Of a stretch of 64,000 bases of DNA, positions 24,410-32,935 are shown piece by piece. This DNA comes from an uncultured Dorea sp. (GTDB lineage: Bacteria > Bacillota > Clostridia > Lachnospirales > Lachnospiraceae): contig CAMBRQ010000003.1 in assembly GCA_945870325.1 (NCBI GenBank), forward strand, positions 56,774 through 120,773, in the 5' to 3' direction. Under the pieces are notes generated by a model. The model was not told the origin of the DNA, searched no databases, and worked only from the letters and a program-made list of their open reading frames with translations. The position numbers and the translations under genes are program-made. Within the stretch, counting starts at the first letter, position 1; each line of letters starts with the position of its first letter.

Positions 24410-25177
24410 ATGCCAAGAACAGGAAAGAAAAAACGAGTCCAGAAGATACCGCGTAACTGTTGCTTTATCTCTCCGGGAATCAACAAAGAATATGGAATCA
24501 TCATGAAGGTGGAAGAATATGAGTGCATCCGCCTGATTGATTACATGTCCTATACTCAGGAAGAGTGTGCCAGACAGATGGAGGTCAGCCGTGCAACGGT
24601 GCAGATGCTCTATGCAGAGGCAAGAAAAAAACTGGCGAGGTTCCTTGTAGAGGGAATCCGGCTTCAGATTGAAGGCGGCGACTATACGGTTGTAAAAGGC
24701 GATGGCATGATTTCGGGCAGAGATAGTGCGGATGCAGGATGTCAACAGGAAGAACAAGGTATGGCAAAGGAGAGGAATAATATGAGAATTGCAGTAACGT
24801 ATGAGAATGGACAGGTATTTCAGCATTTTGGACACACGGAGCAGTTCAAGGTGTACGATGTTGAGGATGGCAAAGTGGTAAAAAGTGAGATCGTGGATAC
24901 CAACGGACAGGGTCATGGAGCACTGGCTGGCTTCTTATTCAATGGCAATGTGGACGTTCTGATCTGCGGCGGTATCGGCGGCGGAGCAAGGAATGCGTTG
25001 GCAGAGGCAGGTATCAAGTTATTCCCGGGAGCACAGGGAGATGCAGATGCACAGGTAGAGTCCTATCTTGCCGGAACTTTGAATTATGATCCGGATACCG
25101 TATGCAGCCATCATGAGCATCATCACGGAGACTGCGGCGGTCATGAGCATGGCGGATGCGGTCATCACTGTGGATAA
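24410..25177 (+). CDS. DUF134 DNA-binding domain fused to a NifX/NifB-type dinitrogenase iron-molybdenum cofactor domain
   Basis: 255 residues. Residues 1-90 are a DUF134 helix-turn-helix (CIRLIDYMSYTQEECARQM, SRATVQMLYAEARKK). Residues about 125-225 are a NifX/NafY-like fold (IAVTYENGQVFQHFGHTEQF, CGGIGGGARNALAEAGI) that in relatives carries iron-molybdenum or iron-sulfur clusters. The C terminus is rich in His, Cys and Gly (HHEHHHGDCGGHEHGGCGHHCG region) and could bind metal. The two domains are usually separate genes in this lineage's relatives or fused as here. No nitrogenase genes are present, so a metal- or cluster-responsive regulator is the best guess. Confidence 0.9.
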   Translation: MPRTGKKKRVQKIPRNCCFISPGINKEYGIIMKVEEYECIRLIDYMSYTQEECARQMEVSRATVQMLYAEARKKLARFLVEGIRLQIEGGDYTVVKGDGMISGRDSADAGCQQEEQGMAKERNNMRIAVTYENGQVFQHFGHTEQFKVYDVEDGKVVKSEIVDTNGQGHGALAGFLFNGNVDVLICGGIGGGARNALAEAGIKLFPGAQGDADAQVESYLAGTLNYDPDTVCSHHEHHHGDCGGHEHGGCGHHCG

Positions 25178-25223
25178 AGATGGAAGGCATGCATAAATAA
25201 AAATAAATCTATAAAAATCTATG

Positions 25224-25286
25224 AAATCCTCCTATAATATATGCAAGAGTACAGAATGCTTCTTCGTATGTTATAGGAGGATTTTT
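25224..25286 (+). terminator. terminator-like hairpin after the DUF134-NifX gene
   Basis: AAATCCTCCTATAA (25224-25237) pairs perfectly with TTATAGGAGGATTT (25271-25284), followed by T. The loop is unusually long, 33 nt, and the 3' arm includes an AGGAGG followed by a short ATG frame of eight codons. Confidence 0.6.
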
Positions 25287-25330
25287 ATGAAAGGGAATAA
25301 TTGGATCGCTTGACAATCCTTAAAGATTCA

Positions 25331-25358
25331 GAAAAAAATAAGGCTGAATAAATCAGCC
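25331..25358 (-). terminator. terminator for the GH43 gene
   Basis: On the minus strand GGCTGA-TTTAT-TCAGCC is followed by a T-rich run (complement of the A7 at 25332-25338). It lies about 100 bp after the GH43 stop. The rest of 25178-25461 holds no gene. Confidence 0.65.
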
Positions 25359-25461
25359 GGGTTATGACAGAGAGGGCAGTCCTGCCGCCGCTCTCCATCA
25401 ATCAAAGTATAACATATCAGAGATGTAGATGTAAACTGTCCACAGCGGACAAGTATACATG

Positions 25462-26967
25462 CTAGTTAATTTCTGCCTCTATGACCAGATCTTCTTCCCG
25501 TGCGGCGATAGAAGCGCCGGGTACGGAGAAGGACGGCATTCCGTCTGAGCCCCAGAAGACTTTTCCGACATAAGCATTCCTTCCGGCGTCATAAAGTGGC
25601 TGGTAATCGCCTTCGCCAAGATAGCGTTCCTCCTGGCGTCCGTGATATATGATCAGGTCTTCGCTGTCATCGGTGGATTTGGTGAAACTGTTGTGTCCGA
25701 GTCCGTAGTAGCCGGTTGCAGGGCTGCTCTGGAAGATCGGATAAGGGAGTTTCGTCCAGGAGTCTGCATTCAGGAGATCGGATGACTCATCTGCATACAG
25801 AAGTCCTACACAGTATAATGCATCAGTCCCGCTTGCGGAGAAAGTAAGGAAGACCTTGCCGCCGTGCTTGATTACGGCCGGTCCTTCATTGACCGGGAAG
25901 CCGTGCAGTTCCCAGTTGTACTCCGGCGTGGTCAGTTTGACAGAAGGCGTACAGATGGTCCATGGGTTGGACAGTCTGGCAATAAAGATATCTGAGATAT
26001 TGTTGGTCTTCTGCGCCCACAGGAAGTAATCTTCCCCGTTGTGGTGGAAATGTGTATGATCCAGAGAAAAATCGGTGAATGCAATATCACCTTCTATCGT
26101 AGTCTTTATCGGTCCCTTTTCTATCCACGCATCTTTCATCGGATCCTGTCCGGTACAGGCAAGGCAGTGTGGACGGATTCTCCAGGAGGATTCATCAGAG
26201 ATGGTGGTGGTATAGTAGACGAACCATCCTCCCTGGATGTAATGAATCTCCGGTGCCCACAGATGAGGGCTCATTGTGCCATTGTTGATTGGCTTGCGTT
26301 CATAGATGATCTTTTCTTCGTATCTGCCGGAATTATCTGTCAGATCTTCCAGGGTATCTGCACATCTGAGAATCAGATAGAGATACTGGTATTTCCCATC
26401 CAGATTATGACCGGCATCCGTGTGGGATGCCATGAAGTAATATTTCCCGTCTGTGTGTTTATGGATATAAGGATCAGCACGGTGGCTGATAAGCGGGGCT
26501 GCGTAATCAGGTGTCCGGATTTTTCCTGTAGTTCCGTCCCAAGTTACAGGTCTTTCCTCTGTCATTCCGTTAGTGTAAGCCACGGTGATTCGTTCCGGCA
26601 GGGAAACGTCCTGGCATTGCATACATTCTGTTCCGGCAGGGACGAATACACGTTCAACAGCAGCCATATATACTGGTTCTGGTGCCCCATATCTGGATTG
26701 GAGATTCTTTAGAGTGGATATGGATATTTCGCTTCCGCTGGTATCATGACATTGGAGTTCTGGCGTAAGAGGCAGATCCTCCTGTGGAAGAAGAATAGAA
26801 TTCCCTCCATTTAAAGCAAACCAATCTAAACGATTGTAACTATATTCAAGATAATAGCAATTGTCACTTGGGAGTTCCCAGGTTACGGTGTGGGAACGGA
26901 TATACGCAATGCTTTTTGGACATAAAAAATCAGCCATAGGAAGCTGGCGCATTAATTTTGATTCCAT
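25462..26967 (-). CDS. GH43-family glycosidase (arabinofuranosidase/arabinanase/xylosidase type)
   Basis: 501 residues with no signal peptide, so cytoplasmic. An N-terminal segment of about 155 residues, including a bacterial-Ig-like piece (ERITVAYTNGMTEERPVTWDG), precedes a five-bladed GH43 domain: catalytic base in SHRADPYIH, pKa-modulating Asp in FTDFSLDHTHF, and the general acid in VNEGPAVIKHGG. It releases arabinose or xylose from oligosaccharides. AGAGGAG precedes the ATG on the minus strand. It is divergent from the LacI regulator at 27192 and adjoins the GH127/ABC/GH51 cluster, which favours arabino-oligosaccharide substrates. Confidence 0.88.
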   Translation of the reverse strand: MESKLMRQLPMADFLCPKSIAYIRSHTVTWELPSDNCYYLEYSYNRLDWFALNGGNSILLPQEDLPLTPELQCHDTSGSEISISTLKNLQSRYGAPEPVYMAAVERVFVPAGTECMQCQDVSLPERITVAYTNGMTEERPVTWDGTTGKIRTPDYAAPLISHRADPYIHKHTDGKYYFMASHTDAGHNLDGKYQYLYLILRCADTLEDLTDNSGRYEEKIIYERKPINNGTMSPHLWAPEIHYIQGGWFVYYTTTISDESSWRIRPHCLACTGQDPMKDAWIEKGPIKTTIEGDIAFTDFSLDHTHFHHNGEDYFLWAQKTNNISDIFIARLSNPWTICTPSVKLTTPEYNWELHGFPVNEGPAVIKHGGKVFLTFSASGTDALYCVGLLYADESSDLLNADSWTKLPYPIFQSSPATGYYGLGHNSFTKSTDDSEDLIIYHGRQEERYLGEGDYQPLYDAGRNAYVGKVFWGSDGMPSFSVPGASIAAREEDLVIEAEIN

Positions 26968-27048
26968 AGTAACTCCTCTGGCATTTATTATTTAGAAATT
27001 TAAAGAGCGATTTCATCGTAACATACAATTACAATAATGGCAAGATAA

Positions 27049-27117
27049 ATGTTAACAAAATATTCGTAAGATGTTAACAGCAAGATGTTGACAAGAGGGA
27101 AAAAGATATCTTAAGAT
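27049..27117. promoter_or_regulatory. direct repeats and promoter between GH43 and the LacI regulator
   Basis: ATGTTAACA occurs at 27049 and 27071, and ATGTTGACA at 27085; GTTAAC is itself palindromic. The last copy supplies the TTGACA (27088-27093) of a candidate plus-strand promoter with TAAGAT at 27112-27117. The position in the divergent spacer suggests a shared control site. Confidence 0.45.
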
Positions 27118-27191
27118 TAGTATTAGTTGTTATGTTAGAAGTTATAGGAAGAAACAGCGTTTTTTCAGTGATAAAAATGTGTGGAGGGCAT

Positions 27192-28232
27192 ATGGCTACA
27201 ATAAAAGAGATTGCCAGAGAATGCAATGTCTCCGTTGCAACGGTGTCGAATATCTTGAATCATAAGCCGGGAGCAAGTGATGAGACTAGAAAGATGGTAA
27301 TGAAGAAGATCAAGGAATTGAATTATACGCCGAATTCGATCGCGAGGAATCTGAAGACTAAGAATTCGAGGAGTATTGGGGTCATAGTAGAGGATATGAC
27401 CATATTCAGTATTCCGGATATTGTCGATGGGATTACAGAACACTGTGAAGAGAATAGTTATCAGATCCTTCTGATTAATCTGCGTTTATTTAAGAAATAT
27501 CAGGATACTTACTATCACAGAGATGATTATTATGGTATGGTAAGGGATGAGATATGGAAGCTGATTGCGAAGCAAGTGGAAGGAATTATCTACGTGGCAG
27601 CCCATGAGAGAACTCTTCGGTGTATTCCGGAAGATCTGCCGATTCCGGCAGTGATGGCATATGGATATACGGAGAGCCGGAAGGTTCCGTCGGTTGTGGT
27701 GAATGATGAGGATGGAGCATATCAGATTACCAGGCATGTGATTGAGAAGGGGCATAAGAAGATTGGCGTGATAACAGGCAAGAGTGACAGTCCCCATGCA
27801 CAGGAGCGACTTGTGGGATACCAGCGGGCGATGTATGAGAATGGACTTCTCTATAACCCATCGGTCATATGCACCGGGGATTGGACCAGAATCAGCGGGT
27901 ATGAATGCACGGATCGGCTTCTTGAGCAGCAGGTAACGGCTATCTTCTGTATGAATGACCTGATGGCAGGCGGTGTCTATGATAGGTTAGAAGAATTGGA
28001 ACTTAAGCCTGGTGAAGACATATCGGTAGTTGGATATGATAACAGAGAATTATCTGGCTATTATAAGCCGCCGCTTTCAACCATTATGCTTCCTCTTCAT
28101 GATATCGGATATGAGGCGAGCGAGATTATCTTAGAGATGCTTAAGGGAGATTACGCGGAGAATAAGGACGCCATCCATAGGGTAAATTGCTATCCGCTGA
28201 TACGAAAATCGGTCAAAAAAATAGAAAATTAA
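27192..28232 (+). CDS. LacI-family transcriptional regulator of the arabino-oligosaccharide cluster
   Basis: 346 residues. An N-terminal LacI helix-turn-helix (ATIKEIARECNVSVATVSNILNH without the final residues is the recognition unit, about 2-25), a hinge, and a periplasmic-binding-like effector domain (IGVIVEDMTIFSIPDIVDGI, KKIGVITGKSDSPHAQERL, FCMNDLMAGGVYDRL, SVVGYDNRELSGYYKPPLS). ATG 27192 with GTGGAGGG is the start; the longer frame is not supported. It is divergent from GH43 and upstream of GH127. A perfect LacI-type palindrome lies in the next promoter, so it probably represses those genes until a sugar binds. Confidence 0.92.
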   Translation: MATIKEIARECNVSVATVSNILNHKPGASDETRKMVMKKIKELNYTPNSIARNLKTKNSRSIGVIVEDMTIFSIPDIVDGITEHCEENSYQILLINLRLFKKYQDTYYHRDDYYGMVRDEIWKLIAKQVEGIIYVAAHERTLRCIPEDLPIPAVMAYGYTESRKVPSVVVNDEDGAYQITRHVIEKGHKKIGVITGKSDSPHAQERLVGYQRAMYENGLLYNPSVICTGDWTRISGYECTDRLLEQQVTAIFCMNDLMAGGVYDRLEELELKPGEDISVVGYDNRELSGYYKPPLSTIMLPLHDIGYEASEIILEMLKGDYAENKDAIHRVNCYPLIRKSVKKIEN

Positions 28233-28234
28233 AA

Positions 28235-28284
28235 GAAAATCAGCACTTTAGGATCATAAAAAAGGTCCCAAAGTGCTGATTTTT
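28235..28284 (+). terminator. terminator after the LacI gene
   Basis: GAAAATCAGCACTTT (28235-28249) pairs with AAAGTGCTGATTTTT (28270-28284) and runs into T. Confidence 0.85.
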
Positions 28285-28310
28285 CGTTGGTTTTGTGAAA
28301 GTTGCACAAT

Positions 28311-28359
28311 ATTAAACGTTTAATTTATACTTGCAATTGTGCAAGTAAAGTGTTATAAC
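28311..28359 (+). promoter_or_regulatory. promoter of the GH127 operon with LacI-type operator O1
   Basis: ATTAAACGTTTAAT (28311-28324) is a perfect 14-bp palindrome with the central CG typical of LacI-family operators. Seven bases downstream are TTGCAA (28331-28336) and, 17 bp on, an extended -10 TGTTATAAC (28351-28359). CTTGCAATTGTGCAAG around the -35 is also palindromic. Confidence 0.75.
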
Positions 28360-28464
28360 AGAATTAAAGAAAGAAAAAGCCAAAATAAGGCAAAAACAAG
28401 GCAGAAAATAAAAATATTTTAGAAAGGGAAAAGCATTTTATTTAGGAAAAAGAGCGCGAAAAAG

Positions 28465-28478
28465 ATTAAACGATTAAC
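28465..28478 (+). promoter_or_regulatory. second LacI-type operator O2
   Basis: ATTAAACGATTAAC matches O1 at 12 of 14 positions. It lies 154 bp downstream of O1 in the 5' leader, a spacing that would allow looping. The leader between holds no gene. Confidence 0.5.
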
Positions 28479-28505
28479 AAAAAATGAGTGGTAAGGAATA
28501 AGATT

Positions 28506-30461
28506 ATGATAAAACAACCATTAAAAACAGTCCCATTACGTCATATCAACATTCATGATAAATTCTGGGACCAATATATTCGATTGGTGAAAGAGGTGTT
28601 GATACCTTATCAGTGGGATATATTGAATGACCGCTTAGACGGGGTCGAAACAAGCCATTGCATACAGAATTTTAAGATAGCAGCCGGAGAGGCTTCCGGG
28701 AATTTTGAAGGTGCGGTATTTCAGGATACGGATGTGGCAAAATGGCTTGAAGCCGTTTCATATGTACTTGGAACATCTTTTGATCAGGATTTAGAGCGCC
28801 TTGCTGATGAAACGATTAATCTAATCGGAAGAGCGCAATGCGAGGATGGATATATTAACACCTACTTTACGATCAATGATCCGTCGCTTCGCTGGACGAA
28901 TCTAAAAGAAGGTCATGAATTATATACGGCAGGTCATATGATTGAGGCAGCAGTTGCTTATTATGAGGCGACTGGCAAGAAAGAATTTCTTGAAATTATG
29001 GAGAGATTTGCAGATCTGATTTGTCAGGTATTTGGACCGGAAGAGGGCAAATGCCATGGATATCCGGGGCATCAGGAGATTGAACTTGCATTAATCCGTC
29101 TGTATCATGCAACTGGTAAGAGAAAGTATGTAGAACTTGCGAAATATTTTATAGATCGGCGTGGGGTAGGAGACAATTATTTTCTTCAGGAAGAAAAGAG
29201 ATCGGAGTACAAACAGATATTCCCAGAGTTCGCAGAATATGATACGAAATATTCTCAGTCCCATCTTCCGGTGAGAGAGCAGACAACGGCAGAGGGGCAT
29301 GCGGTGCGAGCGGTGTATATGTATTGCGCGATGGCAGATCTGGCACAACTTTATGAAGATGAAGAGTTGTTGAGTGCCTGCAAGACATTATGGGATGACA
29401 TGGTAAAACGCCGTATGTACATTACGGGAAGTATAGGAGCGTCAGGGATTTTGGAGCGTTTTACTACGGATTATGATCTTCCGAATAATTGTAACTATTC
29501 TGAGACGTGTGCATCGATTGGGCTTGCGCTTTTTGGCAAGCGTATGGCTCAGATTACAAAGGATGCCTCATATATAGATGTAGTTGAACGGGCACTTTAT
29601 AATACGGTGCTGTCCGGAATCGCCATGGATGGAAAGAGTTTCTTCTATGTGAATCCGCTGGAAGTATGGCCGGATAATTGTATGGAACGTACGTCAAAAG
29701 AACACGTGAAAGCGGTAAGGCAGACTTGGTTTGGCGTGGCGTGCTGTCCGCCGAATATTGCAAGAACACTGGCATCCATGGGACAGTATATGTATTTTAC
29801 GGATGAAGATACGTTGTATGTGAATCTTTATATTACGAATACTGCCTCTGTAGAAGTATCCGGTGGGCAGGTTAAAGTTGAAGTGGGAAGTGACCTGACG
29901 AATTCCGGACATGTTGTGATTAATGTGACAAAAGATGCGAGTGCAGATAGTTATCATCTGGCACTGAGAATTCCGGATTATGTAAAAGAATACAAGATTC
30001 TGGGAGACAGCGGAGAGATAAGCGGCTGTAGAATGGAAAAAGGTTATCTCTATATTGATAATCTGCAAGAGGAAGAGACAAAGTTTGTGATTGATTTTGA
30101 AGTTCCGGCGCGGTTTGTGAGAGCGAATCCGAAAGTAAGAGAGGATGCAGGAAAGATTGCGCTTGTGAAAGGTCCGCTTGTATATTGCCTGGAAGAAGTT
30201 GATAACGGAGAGAATCTCCCTGCTATATTCGTAGATGCAAACCAGGAACTGGAAGAGAGATTCGAGGAAGATTTGCTTGGAGGCATTACAACTATTACAC
30301 TTACGGGAAAACGCCTCACGGATGAGGAGTGGCAGGACGATGCGCTTTACGGAGAACGCAAAAACTGTTTCCAGGAGGTAGAATTAAAGGCAGTGCCTTA
30401 TCATCGGTGGAACAACCGGGGAGAGGGCGAGATGCTGGTATGGATGAAGGAATTATTGTAA
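28506..30461 (+). CDS. GH127 beta-L-arabinofuranosidase
   Basis: 651 residues, full length for GH127 (former DUF1680), no signal peptide. The catalytic-site residues known from Bifidobacterium HypBA1 can be placed: Glu333 and Cys335 in NYSETCAS, and Cys413-Cys414 in GVACCPPN, with almost the same spacing as the zinc-binding Glu/Cys set and nucleophilic Cys of HypBA1. It removes terminal beta-L-arabinofuranose from oligosaccharides such as those on hydroxyproline-rich plant proteins. ATG 28506 follows TAAGGAA. It heads an operon with an ABC importer and GH51, behind two LacI-type operators. Confidence 0.92.
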   Translation: MIKQPLKTVPLRHINIHDKFWDQYIRLVKEVLIPYQWDILNDRLDGVETSHCIQNFKIAAGEASGNFEGAVFQDTDVAKWLEAVSYVLGTSFDQDLERLADETINLIGRAQCEDGYINTYFTINDPSLRWTNLKEGHELYTAGHMIEAAVAYYEATGKKEFLEIMERFADLICQVFGPEEGKCHGYPGHQEIELALIRLYHATGKRKYVELAKYFIDRRGVGDNYFLQEEKRSEYKQIFPEFAEYDTKYSQSHLPVREQTTAEGHAVRAVYMYCAMADLAQLYEDEELLSACKTLWDDMVKRRMYITGSIGASGILERFTTDYDLPNNCNYSETCASIGLALFGKRMAQITKDASYIDVVERALYNTVLSGIAMDGKSFFYVNPLEVWPDNCMERTSKEHVKAVRQTWFGVACCPPNIARTLASMGQYMYFTDEDTLYVNLYITNTASVEVSGGQVKVEVGSDLTNSGHVVINVTKDASADSYHLALRIPDYVKEYKILGDSGEISGCRMEKGYLYIDNLQEEETKFVIDFEVPARFVRANPKVREDAGKIALVKGPLVYCLEEVDNGENLPAIFVDANQELEERFEEDLLGGITTITLTGKRLTDEEWQDDALYGERKNCFQEVELKAVPYHRWNNRGEGEMLVWMKELL

Positions 30462-30493
30462 AACAAAACCATACTGCGATATAAGGAATCTTA

Positions 30494-30509
30494 CAGGGCA
30501 TAAGCCCTG
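30494..30509 (+). other. intercistronic hairpin GH127 to binding protein
   Basis: CAGGGC-ATAA-GCCCTG forms a 6-bp stem with a tetraloop, 33 bp after the GH127 stop. It could stabilise processed mRNA for the abundant binding protein downstream. Confidence 0.5.
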
Positions 30510-30544
30510 AAAGAATAAAAAAATCAAAAAAAGGAGGACACAAA

Positions 30545-31915
30545 ATGAAAAAGAGAGTGTTAGCAATGCTTCTCTGTGTAGCAATGACAGCATCTATGCT
30601 GCTTGGCTGTAGCGCAGGAAGTGAAGGCGGAGATTCTGATGAAGAATCTGGAAGCGGTTCTGCAGGAGGAACCAAGGAGATGGAAGTTGAAGGCGATTAT
30701 ACAGAGTTAGAAGTATGGACCTTCATTGAACTTCATCAGGAGTTCTACACAGACATGGCTGAGAAATGGAATGAGGAGCATCCGGACAAACAGGTAAAAC
30801 TGGTACTCAGCAACATGCAGTATGACGATATGCACAACAAACTGTCTCTTGCACTGGAGTCAGGCGAAGGCGCACCAGACGTTGTTGATATCGAACTTGG
30901 TAAGTTCCCGGCATTTACAAATGGTAAGATCGGACTTATGGATCTGACAGATGCAATTGAGCCATACAAAGATAACATCATCGAATCCAGACTTTCTATC
31001 TATGGAAAAGACGGAGCATATTACGGATTCCCAACTCACGTTGGAGCAACTGTTGCATTCTACAACACAGAAGAACTTGAGGCAGCAGGTGTTGACTACA
31101 CAACCATCACAACATGGGATGATTTCAAAGAAGCAGGCGTTAAGTATCATGAAGCAACAGGCAAATACTTTGCATGTGTAGAGACAACTGCACAGTGGAT
31201 GCTCAACCTGATGCTTACACAAAAAGGTGGAGATTACCTGGATGCTGATGGCAACATCGATATCACCAATGACACCATGGTAGAAGTTCTTGAGTACATC
31301 AAGGGTATGCAGGAAACTGGTGCATTCGAGACTGTTCCTGGAGGACAGCCGGATAATGAAGAGGCTTATCCTTCTTACAACAGCGGAGACTATGCAGTAC
31401 AGATTATGCCTTTCTGGCAGACATCTAGATTCACAAGCTACATGACAGACCTGTCTGGTAAGATCGCAATCGCTCCGACTCCGGTATGGAATGAAGGCGA
31501 CCCGATCAAATCTATCGGTGGCGGCGGTACAGGTACTGCTGTAGTTGCAGATAGTGAGAATGCAGATCTTGCAGCAGAAGTATTTGCATACATCAAACTG
31601 TCTGAGGAAGCGAACGAAGAAGTATGGAATGTATTAGGATTTGACCCTGTTAATACAGAAGTATGGACAGATACAGAACTGACACAGAATCCGGATAACA
31701 AGTTCGTACAGTTCTTCAATACATATCCGTTCGATACATTATTGGAAATCCAGGATGGTATCTACGCACTTGAGTCACTGACAAGTGAGAAATTCCCATC
31801 TATCAACAATGAGTTCTGTAACGTAACGCTGAACAACATCTTCGAGGAAGGCATGGATGTAAAAGAAGCGCTCGAGCAGTCACAGGAAACATTGAAGAAT
31901 GAATTCGGTGAATAA
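30545..31915 (+). CDS. sugar ABC transporter substrate-binding lipoprotein (arabinooligosaccharide type)
   Basis: 456 residues. A lipoprotein signal peptide with lipobox LLGC (Cys22) is followed by a Ser/Gly/Glu-rich linker and a family 1 extracellular solute-binding domain (LEVWTFIELHQEFYTDMAEKW ... KVNL-type segments; MPFWQTSRFT; GGGGTGTAVVADSENADLA). It captures oligosaccharides outside the membrane. Strong AAAGGAGG site. The two permeases follow after a terminator-like hairpin. It resembles AraN-type binding proteins, and the neighbouring GH127, GH43 and GH51 genes point to arabino-oligosaccharides. Confidence 0.93.
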   Translation: MKKRVLAMLLCVAMTASMLLGCSAGSEGGDSDEESGSGSAGGTKEMEVEGDYTELEVWTFIELHQEFYTDMAEKWNEEHPDKQVKLVLSNMQYDDMHNKLSLALESGEGAPDVVDIELGKFPAFTNGKIGLMDLTDAIEPYKDNIIESRLSIYGKDGAYYGFPTHVGATVAFYNTEELEAAGVDYTTITTWDDFKEAGVKYHEATGKYFACVETTAQWMLNLMLTQKGGDYLDADGNIDITNDTMVEVLEYIKGMQETGAFETVPGGQPDNEEAYPSYNSGDYAVQIMPFWQTSRFTSYMTDLSGKIAIAPTPVWNEGDPIKSIGGGGTGTAVVADSENADLAAEVFAYIKLSEEANEEVWNVLGFDPVNTEVWTDTELTQNPDNKFVQFFNTYPFDTLLEIQDGIYALESLTSEKFPSINNEFCNVTLNNIFEEGMDVKEALEQSQETLKNEFGE

Positions 31916-31944
31916 TTAAGAAGTAAATGTATCGATTGTAAACT

Positions 31945-31988
31945 TTTGGGGCTGTGTGCGTATATGTGGCGCCGCGGCCCCATTTTAT
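31945..31988 (+). terminator. partial terminator/attenuator between binding protein and permeases
   Basis: TGGGGCTGTG (31947-31956) pairs with CGCGGCCCCA (31973-31982, two G-U pairs), followed by TTTTAT. Such a hairpin would lower permease expression relative to the binding protein. Confidence 0.65.
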
Positions 31989-32049
31989 CAGTATGCAGAG
32001 AGTGTGTCGTTTATGGCGCGCTGGCTGCATTGGGAAAGAGGATGAAAGT

Positions 32050-32934
32050 ATGAAGAAACTTTTTTATTCTCAGAAAATAGCTCCTTATGTATTTGTCCTT
32101 CCATTCGTTCTGACCGTTGTCTTTTTCTGGTTATTCCCGATAGGCAATGGTGTTCTTCTGAGTTTTCAGGATGTATTAAAAGATGAATGGGTTGGCCTGG
32201 ACAACTATAAAAGACTGTTGTCTGACAAGATATTTTTAAAAGCAGTGTACAATAGTGCGAGATATATGATTGGTACACTGATCCTGTTAATACCGCTTCC
32301 GATGTTGTTTGCTACGCTTTTGAACAGCAAACTGATGAAGAAGCCGGGATTGTTCAAATCAATTTATTTCATACCGGCATTAACATCTGTTGTTGTTGCT
32401 GGTACGATCTTCCGTTTGATGTTCGGCGAGATGGATACGTCTTTGGCAAACCAGGTGATTGGCGCGTTTGGACTTAGTCCTATCAAGTGGCTGAAAAATG
32501 AGTGGGCAAGTTATGGCGTATTATTGCTTCTAGCATGCTGGCGCTGGATGGGTGTTAATATTCTGTATTTCCTTGCAGGAATCCAGAGTATATCCGCAGA
32601 TCTCTATGAGGCTGCTTCCATCGATGGTGCCAATAAATGGCAGCAGTTTACGAAGATTACGTTCCCGCTTGTGAAACCGACGACGGTGTATGTGCTGACA
32701 ATTAGTATCTATGCAGGTCTTTCCATGTTCAACGAAAGTTACATGTTGTGGAAGGGCAATAACTCTCCGCAGAACATGGGACTTACAATTGTAGGTTACC
32801 TGTACCGGCAAGGAATTGAGAAGCGTGCAATGGGTTATGCGTGCGCGGTAGGTCTCGTGCTGCTGATCATCGTTATGATTGTCAATCTGATACAGCTTAA
32901 GGCGACCGGAACATTCGATAAGGAGGAGAGATAG
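32050..32934 (+). CDS. ABC sugar transporter permease 1 (AraP/MalF type)
   Basis: 294 residues with six membrane segments. The MalF-type EAA loop is present (EAASIDGANKWQQFTKITFP). The N terminus FYSQKIAPYVFVLPFVLTV is typical of the first membrane helix. It forms the channel with the second permease. ATG 32050 is chosen because AAAGAGGATG lies before it; the frame runs open upstream through the attenuator without a ribosome site. Confidence 0.93.
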   Translation: MKKLFYSQKIAPYVFVLPFVLTVVFFWLFPIGNGVLLSFQDVLKDEWVGLDNYKRLLSDKIFLKAVYNSARYMIGTLILLIPLPMLFATLLNSKLMKKPGLFKSIYFIPALTSVVVAGTIFRLMFGEMDTSLANQVIGAFGLSPIKWLKNEWASYGVLLLLACWRWMGVNILYFLAGIQSISADLYEAASIDGANKWQQFTKITFPLVKPTTVYVLTISIYAGLSMFNESYMLWKGNNSPQNMGLTIVGYLYRQGIEKRAMGYACAVGLVLLIIVMIVNLIQLKATGTFDKEER

Positions 32935-32935
32935 T

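Noticed and set aside
24410..25177. Part of a nitrogen-fixation locus
   Set aside because: The NifX-like domain is common outside nitrogenase clusters and no nif structural or assembly genes are present.
25287..25313. Eight-codon peptide gene after an AGGAGG
   Set aside because: The AGGAGG is one arm of a terminator-like stem; no downstream gene exists for it to regulate, so it is noted only as a finding.
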